Assembly: GCF_000152845.1 (NCBI RefSeq)
Contig: NZ_CH902584.1
Coordinates: 792,275-856,274 of the forward strand
Source: Roseovarius sp. 217
GTDB taxonomy: Bacteria > Pseudomonadota > Alphaproteobacteria > Rhodobacterales > Rhodobacteraceae
DNA length: 64,000 nt
Direction of reading: 5' to 3'
The notes beneath the pieces were generated by a model that was not told the DNA's origin, searched no databases, and saw nothing but the letters and a program-made list of their open reading frames with translations. The position numbers and the translations under genes were made by a program. Positions 33,812 through 44,338 of this stretch are shown here, piece after piece; position 1 is the first letter of the stretch, and each line of letters begins with the position of its first letter.

Positions 33812-34612
33812 ATGGCCCAAGATACCGTTTTTGCAGCAGAATTAGCTTGGCCTGAGTATCAGCGACGGGTGGCGCGGGGGGCTGTGCCGATTCTCATCCC
33901 GCTGGGCTCTATGGAGCAGCATGGTCACCATATGCCGATGCATGTCGATGTGCTCTTGCCCACCGAATTTGCGCGCCGCGCTGCGGTTGAGGTGGGCGGG
34001 CTTGTCGCACCGCCCTTTACCTATGGGTACAAGTCGCAGCAGAAATCCGGTGGTGGCAATTTCTTTCCGGGCACGACCAGCCTTGATGGTGCCAGCCTTG
34101 TGAATGCGCTCAAGGATGTGATCCGCGAGTTTGCGCGCCACGGCAATCGTCAGATCTGCATCGTGAATGGCCATTTCGAGAATTCATGGTTCATTGCCGA
34201 GGGGATCGACCTTGCGCTGCGCGAATTGGGCTGGTCGGGCATCCATGACACCAAGGTCGTGGTGCTGTCCTACTGGGATTTTGTCGATCAGGCGGCGATT
34301 GCAAAGCTCTATCCCGAGGGATTTCTGGGCTGGGATATCGAGCATGGCGGTGTGCTGGAAACCTCGCTGATGCTGCGGCTCTATCCGGACCTTGTGTCGC
34401 TGGAGCGGGCGGTCGATCATGCGCCTGCCAGCTTTCCGCCCTATGATGTCTATCCGCCGCATCCCGAATGGACGCCCGCCAGCGGCACGCTGTCCTCACC
34501 CAAAAATGCCAGCGCTGAAAAGGGCGACATCCTGATTGATGTCTGCACGCGCGGCATCGTGGCCGCGCTGCGCACCGAGTTTGCGACGCGCGACCGCGTG
34601 GCGGCTGAGTGA
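33812..34612 (+). CDS. crnA: creatininase (creatinine amidohydrolase)
   Basis: A 266-residue metalloenzyme interconverting creatinine and creatine. Metal ligands correspond to Glu35, His37 and Asp46 (in GSMEQHGHHMPMHVD) and His121 and Glu123 (in NGHFENS). YGYKSQQKSGGGN, FPGTTSLDGA and SYWDFVDQ are specific to true creatininases within the wider mycofactocin/creatininase fold. ATG 33812 follows GAAAGGCAACGA. With the creatinase at 31.5 kb and the downstream transporter it makes a full creatinine-to-sarcosine path. Confidence 0.95.
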   Translation: MAQDTVFAAELAWPEYQRRVARGAVPILIPLGSMEQHGHHMPMHVDVLLPTEFARRAAVEVGGLVAPPFTYGYKSQQKSGGGNFFPGTTSLDGASLVNALKDVIREFARHGNRQICIVNGHFENSWFIAEGIDLALRELGWSGIHDTKVVVLSYWDFVDQAAIAKLYPEGFLGWDIEHGGVLETSLMLRLYPDLVSLERAVDHAPASFPPYDVYPPHPEWTPASGTLSSPKNASAEKGDILIDVCTRGIVAALRTEFATRDRVAAE

Positions 34613-34658
34613 CGAGATTGAAAACAAAGAATAAATGCATGCCAACAAGGAGAACACA

Positions 34659-35771
34659 ATGACCCTGAGAACCCCGACCCGCCGACATCTCTTGAAAATG
34701 ACCGCAGGGGCCGCACTCGCCACGCCGTTTCTGTCGATCCGGGCGTCGGCACAGACCGTCAATCTGTCGATGCTGGCCTGGTACGGCCATGCGGAGCCCG
34801 ATATCGTTGGGGCCTTTGAAGAAGAGAACAACGTCAAGTTCACGCCGAAATACTATACCGGCGGTGACAATATGCTTGGCCTGATCGCGCAATCTCCGGC
34901 GGGCACCTATGACGTGATCCTGTCGGATGCCGAATATGTGCAGCAGTTGAATGCGGCGGGTTATATCGAGGCGCTCGATGCCGCCGATTACGCCTTTGAC
35001 GATTTCTACCCGGAGTTCCAGAAATTCCCCGGTCATTGGCAGGGCGATACGCTCTATTCGGTGATCACGCGCTTTGGCTTCCTCGGTGTGGCGCATAACA
35101 CCGACGTGCTGAGCGAGAAGGACGCGGCCAGCTATTCGGTGTTCTCGGATGCCCGTGTCACCGGCAAACTGGGACATTTCGACTGGCATCTGCCGAACCT
35201 TGGGCAAATGAGCCTCTCGGCGGGCAATGGGTCTGCTTATGACATCGACGCGGCGGGCTGGGACAAGGTGCAAGAGGCCACGATGGCGCTGCGCGGTCAG
35301 GTCGGCGGATTCTTTGACTATGGCGGCACGTTCTCATCTCTCAATGACGGGCAGATGCTGGTCTTTGCCGGGATCGGCGACTGGATCACCGGTGTTCTGG
35401 AAAAGAACGGTGCCAAGGTCCGCACCACCATCCCCGACGAGGGCGGGTTGCAGTGGACCGAGTCCTTTTCGATTGGCAAGGGCACGCAAAACTACGACAT
35501 GGCGCGCAAGTGGATCCAGTGGATCACCTCGGCCGAAGGTCAGGCAAAATCCGCTGATATGGCAGCCTATCCCGCGCTCATCCCCAACAAGAAGGGATGG
35601 GAGGTGCTCAACGCCACCAATCCCGCCGAGGCCAAGCGGCAGAATATGCTGCTGGGCCAGCATAACGCGATGGACATGATCCGCGAGGGGCGTATCCAGT
35701 ATCGCCAATTGCCCGTACAACAGAGCCTAGAGGACTGGAACGACTTCTGGTCCGACTACAAGGGCGCCTGA
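34659..35771 (+). CDS. ABC transporter substrate-binding protein (polyamine type), likely creatine/creatinine
   Basis: A 370-residue periplasmic protein with a Tat-like signal (RRHLLKMTAGAALATPF). The PotD-type two-lobed fold is suggested by MLAWYGHAEPDIVGAFEEEN, GTYDVILSD and EWTESFSIGKGTQN-like C-terminal segments. The ribosome site AAGGAG lies eight bases upstream of the ATG. The position just after creatininase suggests binding of creatinine, creatine or a related guanidino compound; that is inference. A stem-loop follows the stop. Confidence 0.87.
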   Translation: MTLRTPTRRHLLKMTAGAALATPFLSIRASAQTVNLSMLAWYGHAEPDIVGAFEEENNVKFTPKYYTGGDNMLGLIAQSPAGTYDVILSDAEYVQQLNAAGYIEALDAADYAFDDFYPEFQKFPGHWQGDTLYSVITRFGFLGVAHNTDVLSEKDAASYSVFSDARVTGKLGHFDWHLPNLGQMSLSAGNGSAYDIDAAGWDKVQEATMALRGQVGGFFDYGGTFSSLNDGQMLVFAGIGDWITGVLEKNGAKVRTTIPDEGGLQWTESFSIGKGTQNYDMARKWIQWITSAEGQAKSADMAAYPALIPNKKGWEVLNATNPAEAKRQNMLLGQHNAMDMIREGRIQYRQLPVQQSLEDWNDFWSDYKGA

Positions 35772-35784
35772 CGCAAGGCGCTTG

Positions 35785-35814
35785 GCCGGGGTCTCTTTCT
35801 CCCCAGACCCCGGC
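35785..35814 (+). terminator. intercistronic stem-loop between binding-protein and permease genes
   Basis: GCCGGGGTCT (35785-35794) pairs perfectly with AGACCCCGGC (35805-35814), ten-base GC-rich stem and ten-base pyrimidine loop. No U-tract follows, so full termination is unlikely. Such loops in ABC operons often raise the ratio of binding protein to permease by protecting upstream mRNA. Confidence 0.6.
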
Positions 35815-35847
35815 ACTGTCCTCTTGCCTCTGAGAAAGCCGCATTCC

Positions 35848-36690
35848 ATGACCCGACCCAGCCTATTCTCGCTCACTTTGGCGCTGCCGCTCTTGATCTG
35901 GCAGTTGGCGTTTTTTGCCGTACCGCTGCTTTTCCTGATTGCCATCAGTTTCTGGACCGTGCGCAATTTCCAGATGATGCCGGACCTGAATTTCGGAAAC
36001 TGGGAACGTATTCTGACGCGCGGCACCTTTTGGGATGCCTATGCACGCAGCGCCATCCTGGCCACGGCGAGCACTGTTCTGACCAGCGTCATCGCCTTTC
36101 CGGCGGCCTATGCGATTTCGTTCAAACTGTCGGAGCGGGTCAAGCAATGGGTGATTTTCGTGCTGATTATCCCGTTTTTCACCAGCTACCTTGTGCGTAT
36201 CTATGCGCTGCAAGTGTTTCTGTCGGATGGGGGGATCATCAACGCAGCGCTGGGGATGCTGGGGATTGGGCCGTTCGGGATGCTCAACACCACGTTTGGG
36301 ACACTGGTGGGCATGGTCACGCTCTGCCTGCCGCTGGTGATACTGTTGCAGGTGTTCAGTCTCAATTTCGTCAATCGCGATCTGGTCGAGGCGGCGCATA
36401 ATCTGCGCTGCGGGCGGCTGCGCACGGTGTTTTCGGTGATCGTGCCTTCGGCGCGGGTGGGTCTGGTGATTGCGGCGCTCTTTGCCTTTATCCTGTCGTT
36501 CGGTGATTTCGTCAGCCCGCTTTATCTGGGCGGGGGCAATCCGCCGACGCTCTCGATCCTGATCACCGATATCACCAAATCTGGCCAGCAATGGCCCCGC
36601 GCCGCTGTGGTCGCATTGATGATGATCGGCACGCTGCTGACCGTGGCCTTTGCCGCCATCACCTATGCCTATAAGGAGCGCGGCAAATGA
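35848..36690 (+). CDS. ABC transporter permease (PotB type)
   Basis: A 280-residue inner-membrane permease with six predicted helices. The cytoplasmic EAA motif lies in LVEAAHNLRCGRLRTVFSVIVPSA, and FGDFVSPLYLGGG near the end is characteristic of spermidine/putrescine-family PotB/YdcU proteins. ATG 35848 (MTRPSLFSLTLALP) is chosen over an upstream frame start at 35782 that would overlap the stem-loop. The stop overlaps the next ATG (ATGA). Confidence 0.9.
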   Translation: MTRPSLFSLTLALPLLIWQLAFFAVPLLFLIAISFWTVRNFQMMPDLNFGNWERILTRGTFWDAYARSAILATASTVLTSVIAFPAAYAISFKLSERVKQWVIFVLIIPFFTSYLVRIYALQVFLSDGGIINAALGMLGIGPFGMLNTTFGTLVGMVTLCLPLVILLQVFSLNFVNRDLVEAAHNLRCGRLRTVFSVIVPSARVGLVIAALFAFILSFGDFVSPLYLGGGNPPTLSILITDITKSGQQWPRAAVVALMMIGTLLTVAFAAITYAYKERGK

Positions 36691-37487
36691 CCGGCAATGA
36701 CAATCGCCTGATCAATGGCGCCCTGAAACTGCATATCGCGGTCTGCGTAGTCTTTATCTTTGCGCCGATCCTTGGAAGTTTTGTCTTTTCGCTCAATTCA
36801 GACCGGTTCCCGTCGCTGCCCTTGGGGCATTTCTCGACCGAGTGGTATCGGCTGATCTGGGAAGACCCGTTCGTCTGGGCCGGGTTCCTGAATACCGTGC
36901 TCGTGGGGCTGATTGTGGCGGTGATTGCGACGGTGCTGGGCTTTGGCGGGGCCTATACCGATTTTCGCTACAACTTTTTTGGCAAGAACGTCTATCTCGC
37001 GCTGGCGCTCTTGCCGCCCACCATTCCGGTGGTGATCATGGGGTTGGCGATGCTGGCGTTTCTGTCGCGGGTGAACCTGTCGGGGAGTGCGATTTCCATC
37101 ATCATCGCGCATGGCGTGATGTGCAGCCCCTTTGCCATGGCGATCATCCGCCTGCGCCTGTCGCAGATGGACCCGGACCTGGAGGCGGCATCGTGGAATC
37201 TGGGGGGCAATGAATGGGCGACGCTGCGCCATGTCATCATCCCCTTTACCAAGCCCGCGATATTCGCCGCGCTGTTCATCACCATGGCGGTGTCGTTCGA
37301 CGAATTTGCAGTGGCGTGGTTCGTTTCGGGCCTGAATGAAACGCTGCCGGTGAAAATCCTCGGGTTTCTTCAGGGGCAGGTCAGCCCGCGGATCAACGCC
37401 ATCGGCTCGCTCGCCTTTCTGAGTTCCATCACGCTGATCATCCTTGCGCAGATGCTCTTGCGCAATTCGACAAAGGAAAAGTCATGA
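36687..37487 (+). CDS. ABC transporter permease (PotC type)
   Basis: A 266-residue second permease with six helices. EAASWNLGGNEWATLRHVIIPF is the EAA loop and VSFDEFAVAWFVSG a PotC-like helix signature. With the partner permease it forms the heterodimeric channel of the island's transporter. Joined by ATGA overlaps to genes on both sides, so translation is coupled. Confidence 0.9.
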   Translation: MTGNDNRLINGALKLHIAVCVVFIFAPILGSFVFSLNSDRFPSLPLGHFSTEWYRLIWEDPFVWAGFLNTVLVGLIVAVIATVLGFGGAYTDFRYNFFGKNVYLALALLPPTIPVVIMGLAMLAFLSRVNLSGSAISIIIAHGVMCSPFAMAIIRLRLSQMDPDLEAASWNLGGNEWATLRHVIIPFTKPAIFAALFITMAVSFDEFAVAWFVSGLNETLPVKILGFLQGQVSPRINAIGSLAFLSSITLIILAQMLLRNSTKEKS

Positions 37488-38590
37488 ACATGCAAACCCC
37501 CGTAAAATCCGAGGCCATTGTCAGGCTGGAAGGTGTGGTCAAGAGGTTTGGTGAGTTCACCGCCGTGGAACGCGCGGATTTCGAGATCGGGCGCGGCGAG
37601 TTTCTGGCGATCATGGGCTCGTCGGGCTGTGGCAAGACCACGACGTTGCGCATGCTGGCGGGGTTGGAGGACCCGAGCGAAGGCAATATCTATCTCGACG
37701 GGGCGCGGGTGAACGGCAAGGCGACATGGGACCGTGACACGCCGATGGTCTGGCAGAGTTTGGCGCTGTTTCCGTTTCTCACGGTGCAGGAAAACGTTGA
37801 ATTCAGCCTCAAGATGCGCGGCGTCAGCACGGCTGAACGCATAGAGCGGGCGCGCAAATGGCTGGATAAAATGCAGATCCTCGAATTCGCGGATCGCAAT
37901 GTCTCGCAATTGTCGGGTGGTCAGCGGCAGCGTGTGGCACTGGCCCGCGCGCTGGTGACAGAGCCGAAAATCCTGTTGCTGGATGAGCCGCTTTCGGCGC
38001 TCGATGCGCATCTCAAGGTGCGGATGCAGGCGGTTCTATCCAATCTGCAAAAGGATCTGGGCATCACGTTCGTTTATGTCACCCATTCCATGTCCGAGGC
38101 GTTTTCGATGGCCGACCGGGTGGTGATCATGAGCCGGGGCAAGATTGAACAGATCGGCACGCCGCAGGAAATCTATCATGCGCCGCGCAATCGGTTCGTG
38201 GCGGAGTTCCTTGGCTCGGCCAATATCTTTACCGGCAAGCTGGTCGAGAAATCCGGCGATCTGTGGCAGGTCGAGACGGCGCATGGCCGCTTTGCGGTCA
38301 AGGCTGGTCCGACGCCGGTGAAATCGGTCGGCGATACGGTGTCCTTTGTCGTCAGCGCCGAAAAGATGCAGATCAGCGCCGCAGATACGGGCGTTCCGGG
38401 TCTTCGCGCGCGGGTGGTGGGCGAGGAGTTTGTCGGTGCCTCGGCCATCGTCTTTCTTGAGACGGACGCAGGTGAGGAGTTGAAGGTGCAGAAAAGTCAT
38501 GGTGAACTGGCCTCTATTGATCTGCATTCAGGAAGCCCCCTGAATCTGCATTGGGAGCCAGAAGCCTGTCATGTCCTACCCGGAGAATGA
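37484..38590 (+). CDS. ABC transporter ATP-binding protein (PotA type)
   Basis: A 368-residue ATPase with complete motifs: Walker A GSSGCGKTT, signature LSGGQRQR, Walker B LLLDEPLSALD and H-loop VTHSMSEA, followed by a C-terminal TOBE regulatory domain (from about residue 285). It closes the transporter and overlaps the GlxA regulator start by 20 bases. Length and TOBE domain fit the spermidine/putrescine-iron family importers. Confidence 0.93.
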   Translation: MNMQTPVKSEAIVRLEGVVKRFGEFTAVERADFEIGRGEFLAIMGSSGCGKTTTLRMLAGLEDPSEGNIYLDGARVNGKATWDRDTPMVWQSLALFPFLTVQENVEFSLKMRGVSTAERIERARKWLDKMQILEFADRNVSQLSGGQRQRVALARALVTEPKILLLDEPLSALDAHLKVRMQAVLSNLQKDLGITFVYVTHSMSEAFSMADRVVIMSRGKIEQIGTPQEIYHAPRNRFVAEFLGSANIFTGKLVEKSGDLWQVETAHGRFAVKAGPTPVKSVGDTVSFVVSAEKMQISAADTGVPGLRARVVGEEFVGASAIVFLETDAGEELKVQKSHGELASIDLHSGSPLNLHWEPEACHVLPGE

Positions 38591-39599
38591 CGCTCATGTG
38601 ACGCGCAAGGCGATTGTGCCGCAGGGGGCGGCATTCTTTGCGATCGAGACCACCAAACCCGCCCGGCATTTCGCCTTTCACCTCTTGCCGGATTTCACGC
38701 TGCTGGCATTCAGCGCGGCGCTTGATCCACTGCGCATCGCCAATCAACTGGCGCAGCGCCCGCTCTATCGCTGGACGGTCACCTCTCAGGATGGGGAGCC
38801 GGCGGTCAGCTCTTGCGCCATGTCCGTAAATGTCGATCAAGGGCTCGGGAGCTTTCCGCGTGAGACCGATCTTGTGGTGTGCGGCGGCACAGTGCGCACC
38901 GGCGCGGGCAGCAAGAATTTGCTGTCGCTGCTGCGCCAGCATGCGCGCTTTGGTGGGCGCGTGGGCGGTATCTGCACCGGGGCGATTTCACTGGCGCAGG
39001 CGGGGCTGCTGGAGGGGCGGCGTGCAACGCTGCATTGGGAAAACCAACCCGCCTTTCGTGAGAAATTCCCCGAGGTCGAGGTGACGGGCAACACCTATGA
39101 GGTGGATGGCGGGATTTTCACCTGCGGCGGCGGGGTCGGGGCCACCGATATGATGTTGGAAATGATCGAGTCCGATTATGGTCGCTCTTTCGCGGATGTG
39201 GTGGCCGATATGTGCCTCTATAGCCAGCGACGGGCCGAGCGCGGCCCGCAGCGCGCCTCGATCAGCAATGCACTGGATAGCCGCAATCCGCTGTTGGTGC
39301 GGGCGATTAAGGTGATGCAGACCAATATCGAGACGCCGATCAGCATGGATGATCTGGCCGATGCGGCAGGCTGTTCGCGTCGTCAGATGGAGCGGCTCTT
39401 TGTGAAATACCTGCGCAAGACGCCCTATCGTTTTTTCCGCGATCTGCGGCTGGATCATGGCCGGAGCCTCTTGCGGGAAACGGATTTGAGTGTGACCGAG
39501 ATTGCCATGGCCTCTGGCTTTGCCTCGCCCATGGTGTTCATCAAGACCTTCCGCAGCCGCTTTGGTCATTCGCCGGGGCAATATCGGCGGGCGGGCTGA
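38571..39599 (+). CDS. GlxA-family regulator (DJ-1/PfpI plus AraC HTH)
   Basis: A 342-residue regulator. The N-terminal DJ-1/PfpI-like domain holds a nucleophile-elbow-like GGICTGAISLAQAGLL, and the C-terminal AraC domain has ISMDDLADAAGCSRRQMERLF and TEIAMASGFASPMVFIKTFR. GlxA-type activators control catabolism of quaternary amines and methylated compounds (glycine betaine, carnitine), consistent with a creatine/sarcosine locus. It overlaps the ATPase gene, so it is probably in the same transcript. Confidence 0.9.
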   Translation: MSYPENDAHVTRKAIVPQGAAFFAIETTKPARHFAFHLLPDFTLLAFSAALDPLRIANQLAQRPLYRWTVTSQDGEPAVSSCAMSVNVDQGLGSFPRETDLVVCGGTVRTGAGSKNLLSLLRQHARFGGRVGGICTGAISLAQAGLLEGRRATLHWENQPAFREKFPEVEVTGNTYEVDGGIFTCGGGVGATDMMLEMIESDYGRSFADVVADMCLYSQRRAERGPQRASISNALDSRNPLLVRAIKVMQTNIETPISMDDLADAAGCSRRQMERLFVKYLRKTPYRFFRDLRLDHGRSLLRETDLSVTEIAMASGFASPMVFIKTFRSRFGHSPGQYRRAG

Positions 39600-39670
39600 G
39601 TGCGACAGCGCTTGTCGCCGCGCAGGTGATGTTGTCAATTGGGGGCAACTGACAGCAAAGGGCCGGTGAT

Positions 39671-40906
39671 ATGGACATGAATTTGGGAATGCGCCCCGAG
39701 ATGCGTGCGCTTTTGGCGCGGGTGGCAGCAATGGTGCGCGACGAGATCATGCCGCTGGAGGCTGAGTATTACGCGGAAATCGGCAAGGGGGAGCGGTGGG
39801 GATACACGCCGCGACAGGCCGAGATTCTGGAGGGGCTCAAGGCGCGTGCCAAGGCGGAGGGGCTGTGGAATTTCTGGCTGACCGACAGCGCGCGGGGCTT
39901 TGGCCTGAGCACGGTGGAATACGCCTATTTCGCCGAGGCCATGGGCAAGACCCCGATGGGGGCCGAGGTGTTCAACTGCAACGCGCCCGACACCGGCAAT
40001 ATGGAGGTGTTCGAGCGCTATGGCACCGAGGCGATGAAGGCGCAGTGGCTGGCACCGCTCTTGGAGGGGGATATTCGCAGCGCCTATCTGATGACAGAAC
40101 CGGATGTTGCCAGTTCCGACGCCACCAATATCGCGATGTCCTGTGTGCGGGATGGCGATCATTATGTGCTGAACGGCCAGAAATGGTGGGCGACGGGCGC
40201 GGGTGATCCACGCTGCAAGGTCTATATCGTGATGGTGAAAACCGGCGGCGATGACCTGCCCAAGCATCAGCGTCATTCGATGATTGTTGTGCCTGCTGAT
40301 ACGCCCGGTATCGAGAAACTGCGCCCGATGCAGGTCTACGGCCATGACGATGCGCCGCATGGGCATATGCATTTCAAGTTCGAGACTGTGCGCGTGCCAG
40401 CGGAGAACCTGCTCTTGGGTGAGGGGCGGGGGTTCGAGATTGCCCAAGGGCGGCTTGGGCCGGGGCGTATTCACCATTGTATGCGCGCCATAGGGCAGGC
40501 CGAGGCGGCGCTTGAGATGATGTGCAAACGTGCGCTGGCGCGGGAGGCGTTCGGCAAGCCGCTGGCGCAGTTGGGGGCGAATTACGACATCATCGCGGAA
40601 TGCCGCATGGAGATTGAACAGGCGCGTTTGCTGTGTCTCAAGGCCGCGTGGATGATGGATCAGGGCGATGCGCGCGCGGCGGCCCCGTGGATCAGTCAGA
40701 TCAAGGTGGTGGCGCCCCGTGTGGCGCTCAAGGTGATCGACGAGGCGGTGCAGATGTTCGGCGCGCAGGGCATTTCGCAGGATGTGCCGCTGGCGGCGAT
40801 GTGGACGCATGTGCGCACGCTGCGTCTGGCAGATGGCCCGGACGCGGTGCATCGCAGGCAAGTGGCGCGCGCCGAGTTGCGTCAATATACACAAGCAAAG
40901 GTCTGA
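39671..40906 (+). CDS. acyl-CoA dehydrogenase (ACAD10/11-like)
   Basis: A 411-residue flavoenzyme. TEPDVASSDATNI and WWATGAGDPRCK are the FAD/substrate loops, and FGKPLAQLGANYDIIAECR and EAVQMFGAQGISQDVPLAAMW are conserved in the C-terminal helical domain. The family oxidises long or unusual acyl-CoAs. It follows the GlxA gene by 71 bases on the same strand, yet a link to creatinine metabolism is not obvious; it may be a separate unit. Confidence 0.92.
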   Translation: MDMNLGMRPEMRALLARVAAMVRDEIMPLEAEYYAEIGKGERWGYTPRQAEILEGLKARAKAEGLWNFWLTDSARGFGLSTVEYAYFAEAMGKTPMGAEVFNCNAPDTGNMEVFERYGTEAMKAQWLAPLLEGDIRSAYLMTEPDVASSDATNIAMSCVRDGDHYVLNGQKWWATGAGDPRCKVYIVMVKTGGDDLPKHQRHSMIVVPADTPGIEKLRPMQVYGHDDAPHGHMHFKFETVRVPAENLLLGEGRGFEIAQGRLGPGRIHHCMRAIGQAEAALEMMCKRALAREAFGKPLAQLGANYDIIAECRMEIEQARLLCLKAAWMMDQGDARAAAPWISQIKVVAPRVALKVIDEAVQMFGAQGISQDVPLAAMWTHVRTLRLADGPDAVHRRQVARAELRQYTQAKV

Positions 40907-41034
40907 GCGTTTTCGCACAAGGGGTTCTGCGGCAGGGAACGCATCTCACGCTTTGGTGAACGGTCAAGCGGTTTCAAAAACTTGCGCCTCTGATTAGCTG
41001 CACGGTGACCACATCACACGCAAAGGAGAGGTCC

Positions 41035-41619
41035 ATGACTGCTGAGTTTCGAGTGGAGACACCCCCCGTGAGTGACGATCAGGCCGCTGGTAAGGCCAAG
41101 GACTTGTTAGAGCGCGCGCGCGCCAAGCTGGGGTTCGTGCCCAATATGTATCGCGGCATGGCCGTCAATCCCGGCCTCTTGTCCACCTATCTGCATGGCT
41201 ACGCGCTCTATCGCGAGTCGGGCAATTTCACCCCGCCCGAGCAAGAGGTTGTGTTTCTGACCATCTCGCTGGCCAATGGCTGTGACTATTGCACCGCCGC
41301 GCATTCGATGCTGGCGATCAAGATGTCCAAGCTGGGCGAGGCGCATACGCAGGCGCTGCGCGACGGCAAGCCGCTGAGCGATGCCAAGCTGGAGGCGCTG
41401 CGCAAGTTCACCCATCAAATGTGGGAGACACGCGGTCTGCCGACCAAGGCCGACGCCGAGGCGTTCAAGGCCGCAGGATACGGCGATGTGCATGTGCTGG
41501 AGATCATTTTGGCCTTGGCGGTCAAGACGATCAGCAACTATGCCAATCACGTCAATCACACGGATGTGGATGAGGTCTTTGCGCCCTTTACCGTCGACAA
41601 GACGGTCGAACCGGCCTGA
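41035..41619 (+). CDS. carboxymuconolactone decarboxylase/AhpD-like protein
   Basis: A 194-residue helical protein. The redox motif CDYCTAAHS (CxxC plus His) is that of AhpD-type alkylhydroperoxidase-like proteins, while the N-terminal LLERARAKLGFVPNMYRGMA is the peroxidase-related segment. The likely role is peroxide detoxification. AAAGGAGAG precedes ATG 41035. It is convergent with the persulfide-type regulator gene, 19 bases between stops. Confidence 0.9.
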   Translation: MTAEFRVETPPVSDDQAAGKAKDLLERARAKLGFVPNMYRGMAVNPGLLSTYLHGYALYRESGNFTPPEQEVVFLTISLANGCDYCTAAHSMLAIKMSKLGEAHTQALRDGKPLSDAKLEALRKFTHQMWETRGLPTKADAEAFKAAGYGDVHVLEIILALAVKTISNYANHVNHTDVDEVFAPFTVDKTVEPA

Positions 41620-41638
41620 GTTCCGGATGTCTGCGCCC

Positions 41639-41977
41639 TCAGGTGTTGGGGGCGCAGAACAACTCGTACACCACTTCGAGCACCTTGCGGGGCCGATCAT
41701 CCGCAAGGCTGTAGTATATCGTCTTGCCGTCGCGCCGCGCCGTCACCAGCCCTTCGAGCCGCAGGCGGGACAATTGCTGCGACACCGCCGCCTGACGCGC
41801 CGAGAGCAAGGTTTCAAGTTCTGTCACCGATCGCTCGCCCGACACCAGATGGCAGAGAATCATCAACCTTCCCTCATGGCTGATGGCCTTGAGGAAGTTT
41901 GCGGCATTGGTCGCATTATCGACCATGCGATCCATTTCTGCCGGATCAAGTGTGTCATCGAGAATGGGAAGGGGCAT
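41639..41977 (-). CDS. ArsR-family regulator, SqrR/BigR-like
   Basis: A 112-residue winged-helix protein. KAISHEGRLMILCHLVSGERSVTELE and RQAAVSQQLSRLRLEGLV form the HTH core. Cysteines 42 and 108 are spaced as the pair that forms a tetrasulfide bridge with reactive sulfur species in SqrR/BigR. It should therefore be a persulfide sensor controlling sulfide oxidation genes. None are adjacent; its neighbour is the AhpD-like gene. Confidence 0.87.
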   Translation of the reverse strand: MPLPILDDTLDPAEMDRMVDNATNAANFLKAISHEGRLMILCHLVSGERSVTELETLLSARQAAVSQQLSRLRLEGLVTARRDGKTIYYSLADDRPRKVLEVVYELFCAPNT

Positions 41978-42240
41978 TTTCCGAGATTCCTGAGCGTGGT
42001 CCTCGTTTACTTAGGGCGTTTTTGTCGGATTTGCAAAAGCTGGCGGGGCAATCCTGTGAAAAAGTGACCAGATGTGGCGCGCAAAGCGCCATCCCGCCCG
42101 AGGCGCTGCCACAAATTCGAGCGATGCCCTTGCAGCCCCTTGGGCGCAACACTAAGACTCCTTTAGGAACTGGCCGGTTACGGTTGGAATGATTTAATAA
42201 GCCCGACAGCATCGGTTGGGCGCAGGACAGGCGGGCTGTG

Positions 42241-42873
42241 ATGAAAGACCCTATGGACATCTATATGAACACCCTCGTTCCGATGGTGGTTGAACAGACC
42301 AGCCGGGGCGAGCGGGCCTATGATATTTTCTCGCGTCTGCTCAAGGAGCGGATCATTTTTCTGAGCGGTCCGGTGCATGACGGCATGTCGAGCCTCATTG
42401 TGGCACAGCTCTTGCATCTTGAGGCGGAGAATCCGTCCAAGGAAATCAGTATGTATATCAACAGCCCCGGCGGGGTCGTGACCTCGGGTCTGTCGATCTA
42501 TGATACGATGCAATACATCAAGCCCAAGGTCAGCACGCTGGTCGTGGGTCAGGCCGCGAGCATGGGCAGTCTCTTGCTCACGGCGGGCGAGCCGGGGATG
42601 CGGTTCTCGCTGCCCAATAGCCGGGTCATGGTTCACCAGCCTTCGGGTGGCTATCAGGGTCAGGCGACCGATATCATGATCCACGCGCGTGAGACGCAAA
42701 AGCTCAAGGATCGGTTGAACGAAATCTATGTCCGGCACACCGGACAGACGCTGAAAAAGGTCGAAGAGGCGCTTGAGCGGGACAATTTCATGTCGCCGGA
42801 CGAGGCCAAGGCCTGGGGATTGATCGACGAGATCGTGGCCAACCGTGACAAAGTCGACGAGGCGAAGAAATAA
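42241..42873 (+). CDS. clpP: ATP-dependent Clp protease proteolytic subunit
   Basis: A 210-residue serine protease forming the tetradecameric ClpP chamber. The catalytic serine is in [11 protein letters not shown], the histidine in [10 protein letters not shown] and the aspartate in the [11 protein letters not shown] region. A short propeptide precedes [25 protein letters not shown] 42241 is used; a GTG three bases earlier also fits. It is followed by a terminator, then clpX. Confidence 0.96.
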   Translation: MKDPMDIYMNTLVPMVVEQTSRGERAYDIFSRLLKERIIFLSGPVHDGMSSLIVAQLLHLEAENPSKEISMYINSPGGVVTSGLSIYDTMQYIKPKVSTLVVGQAASMGSLLLTAGEPGMRFSLPNSRVMVHQPSGGYQGQATDIMIHARETQKLKDRLNEIYVRHTGQTLKKVEEALERDNFMSPDEAKAWGLIDEIVANRDKVDEAKK

Positions 42874-42878
42874 ACGTG

Positions 42879-42908
42879 ATCCGGCCCGAGGGCGGGCCGG
42901 ATATTTTC
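42879..42908 (+). terminator. intrinsic terminator after clpP
   Basis: ATCCGGCCCG pairs with CGGGCCGGAT (42879-42888 and 42893-42902), with a four-base loop, then ATTTT. It lies 6 bases after the clpP stop, so clpX must have its own promoter or rely on read-through. Confidence 0.8.
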
Positions 42909-43019
42909 GGATTGTGGTGCCATACGGCCTGACTTAAGCTGACGGGTAGCACAGATCACAGACGAGGCCCCGCGCGGGGCGCGCGGACGGCAGACGGCGC
43001 AGGGCCCGAAAGGTACGGA

Positions 43020-44288
<1,269 letters not shown>

Positions 44289-44311
44289 GCCTGAAGCACT
44301 ACAAGTCGCAG

Positions 44312-44338
44312 AGCCCGCAACGCGCGTTGCGGGCTTTT
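44312..44338 (+). terminator. intrinsic terminator after clpX
   Basis: GCCCGCAAC (44313-44321) pairs perfectly with GTTGCGGGC (44326-44334); the loop is GCGC, followed by TTTT. Classic factor-independent terminator. Confidence 0.9.

Noticed and set aside
35785..35814. True transcription terminator
   Set aside because: No U-run and the operon clearly continues; treated as a processing or stability element.
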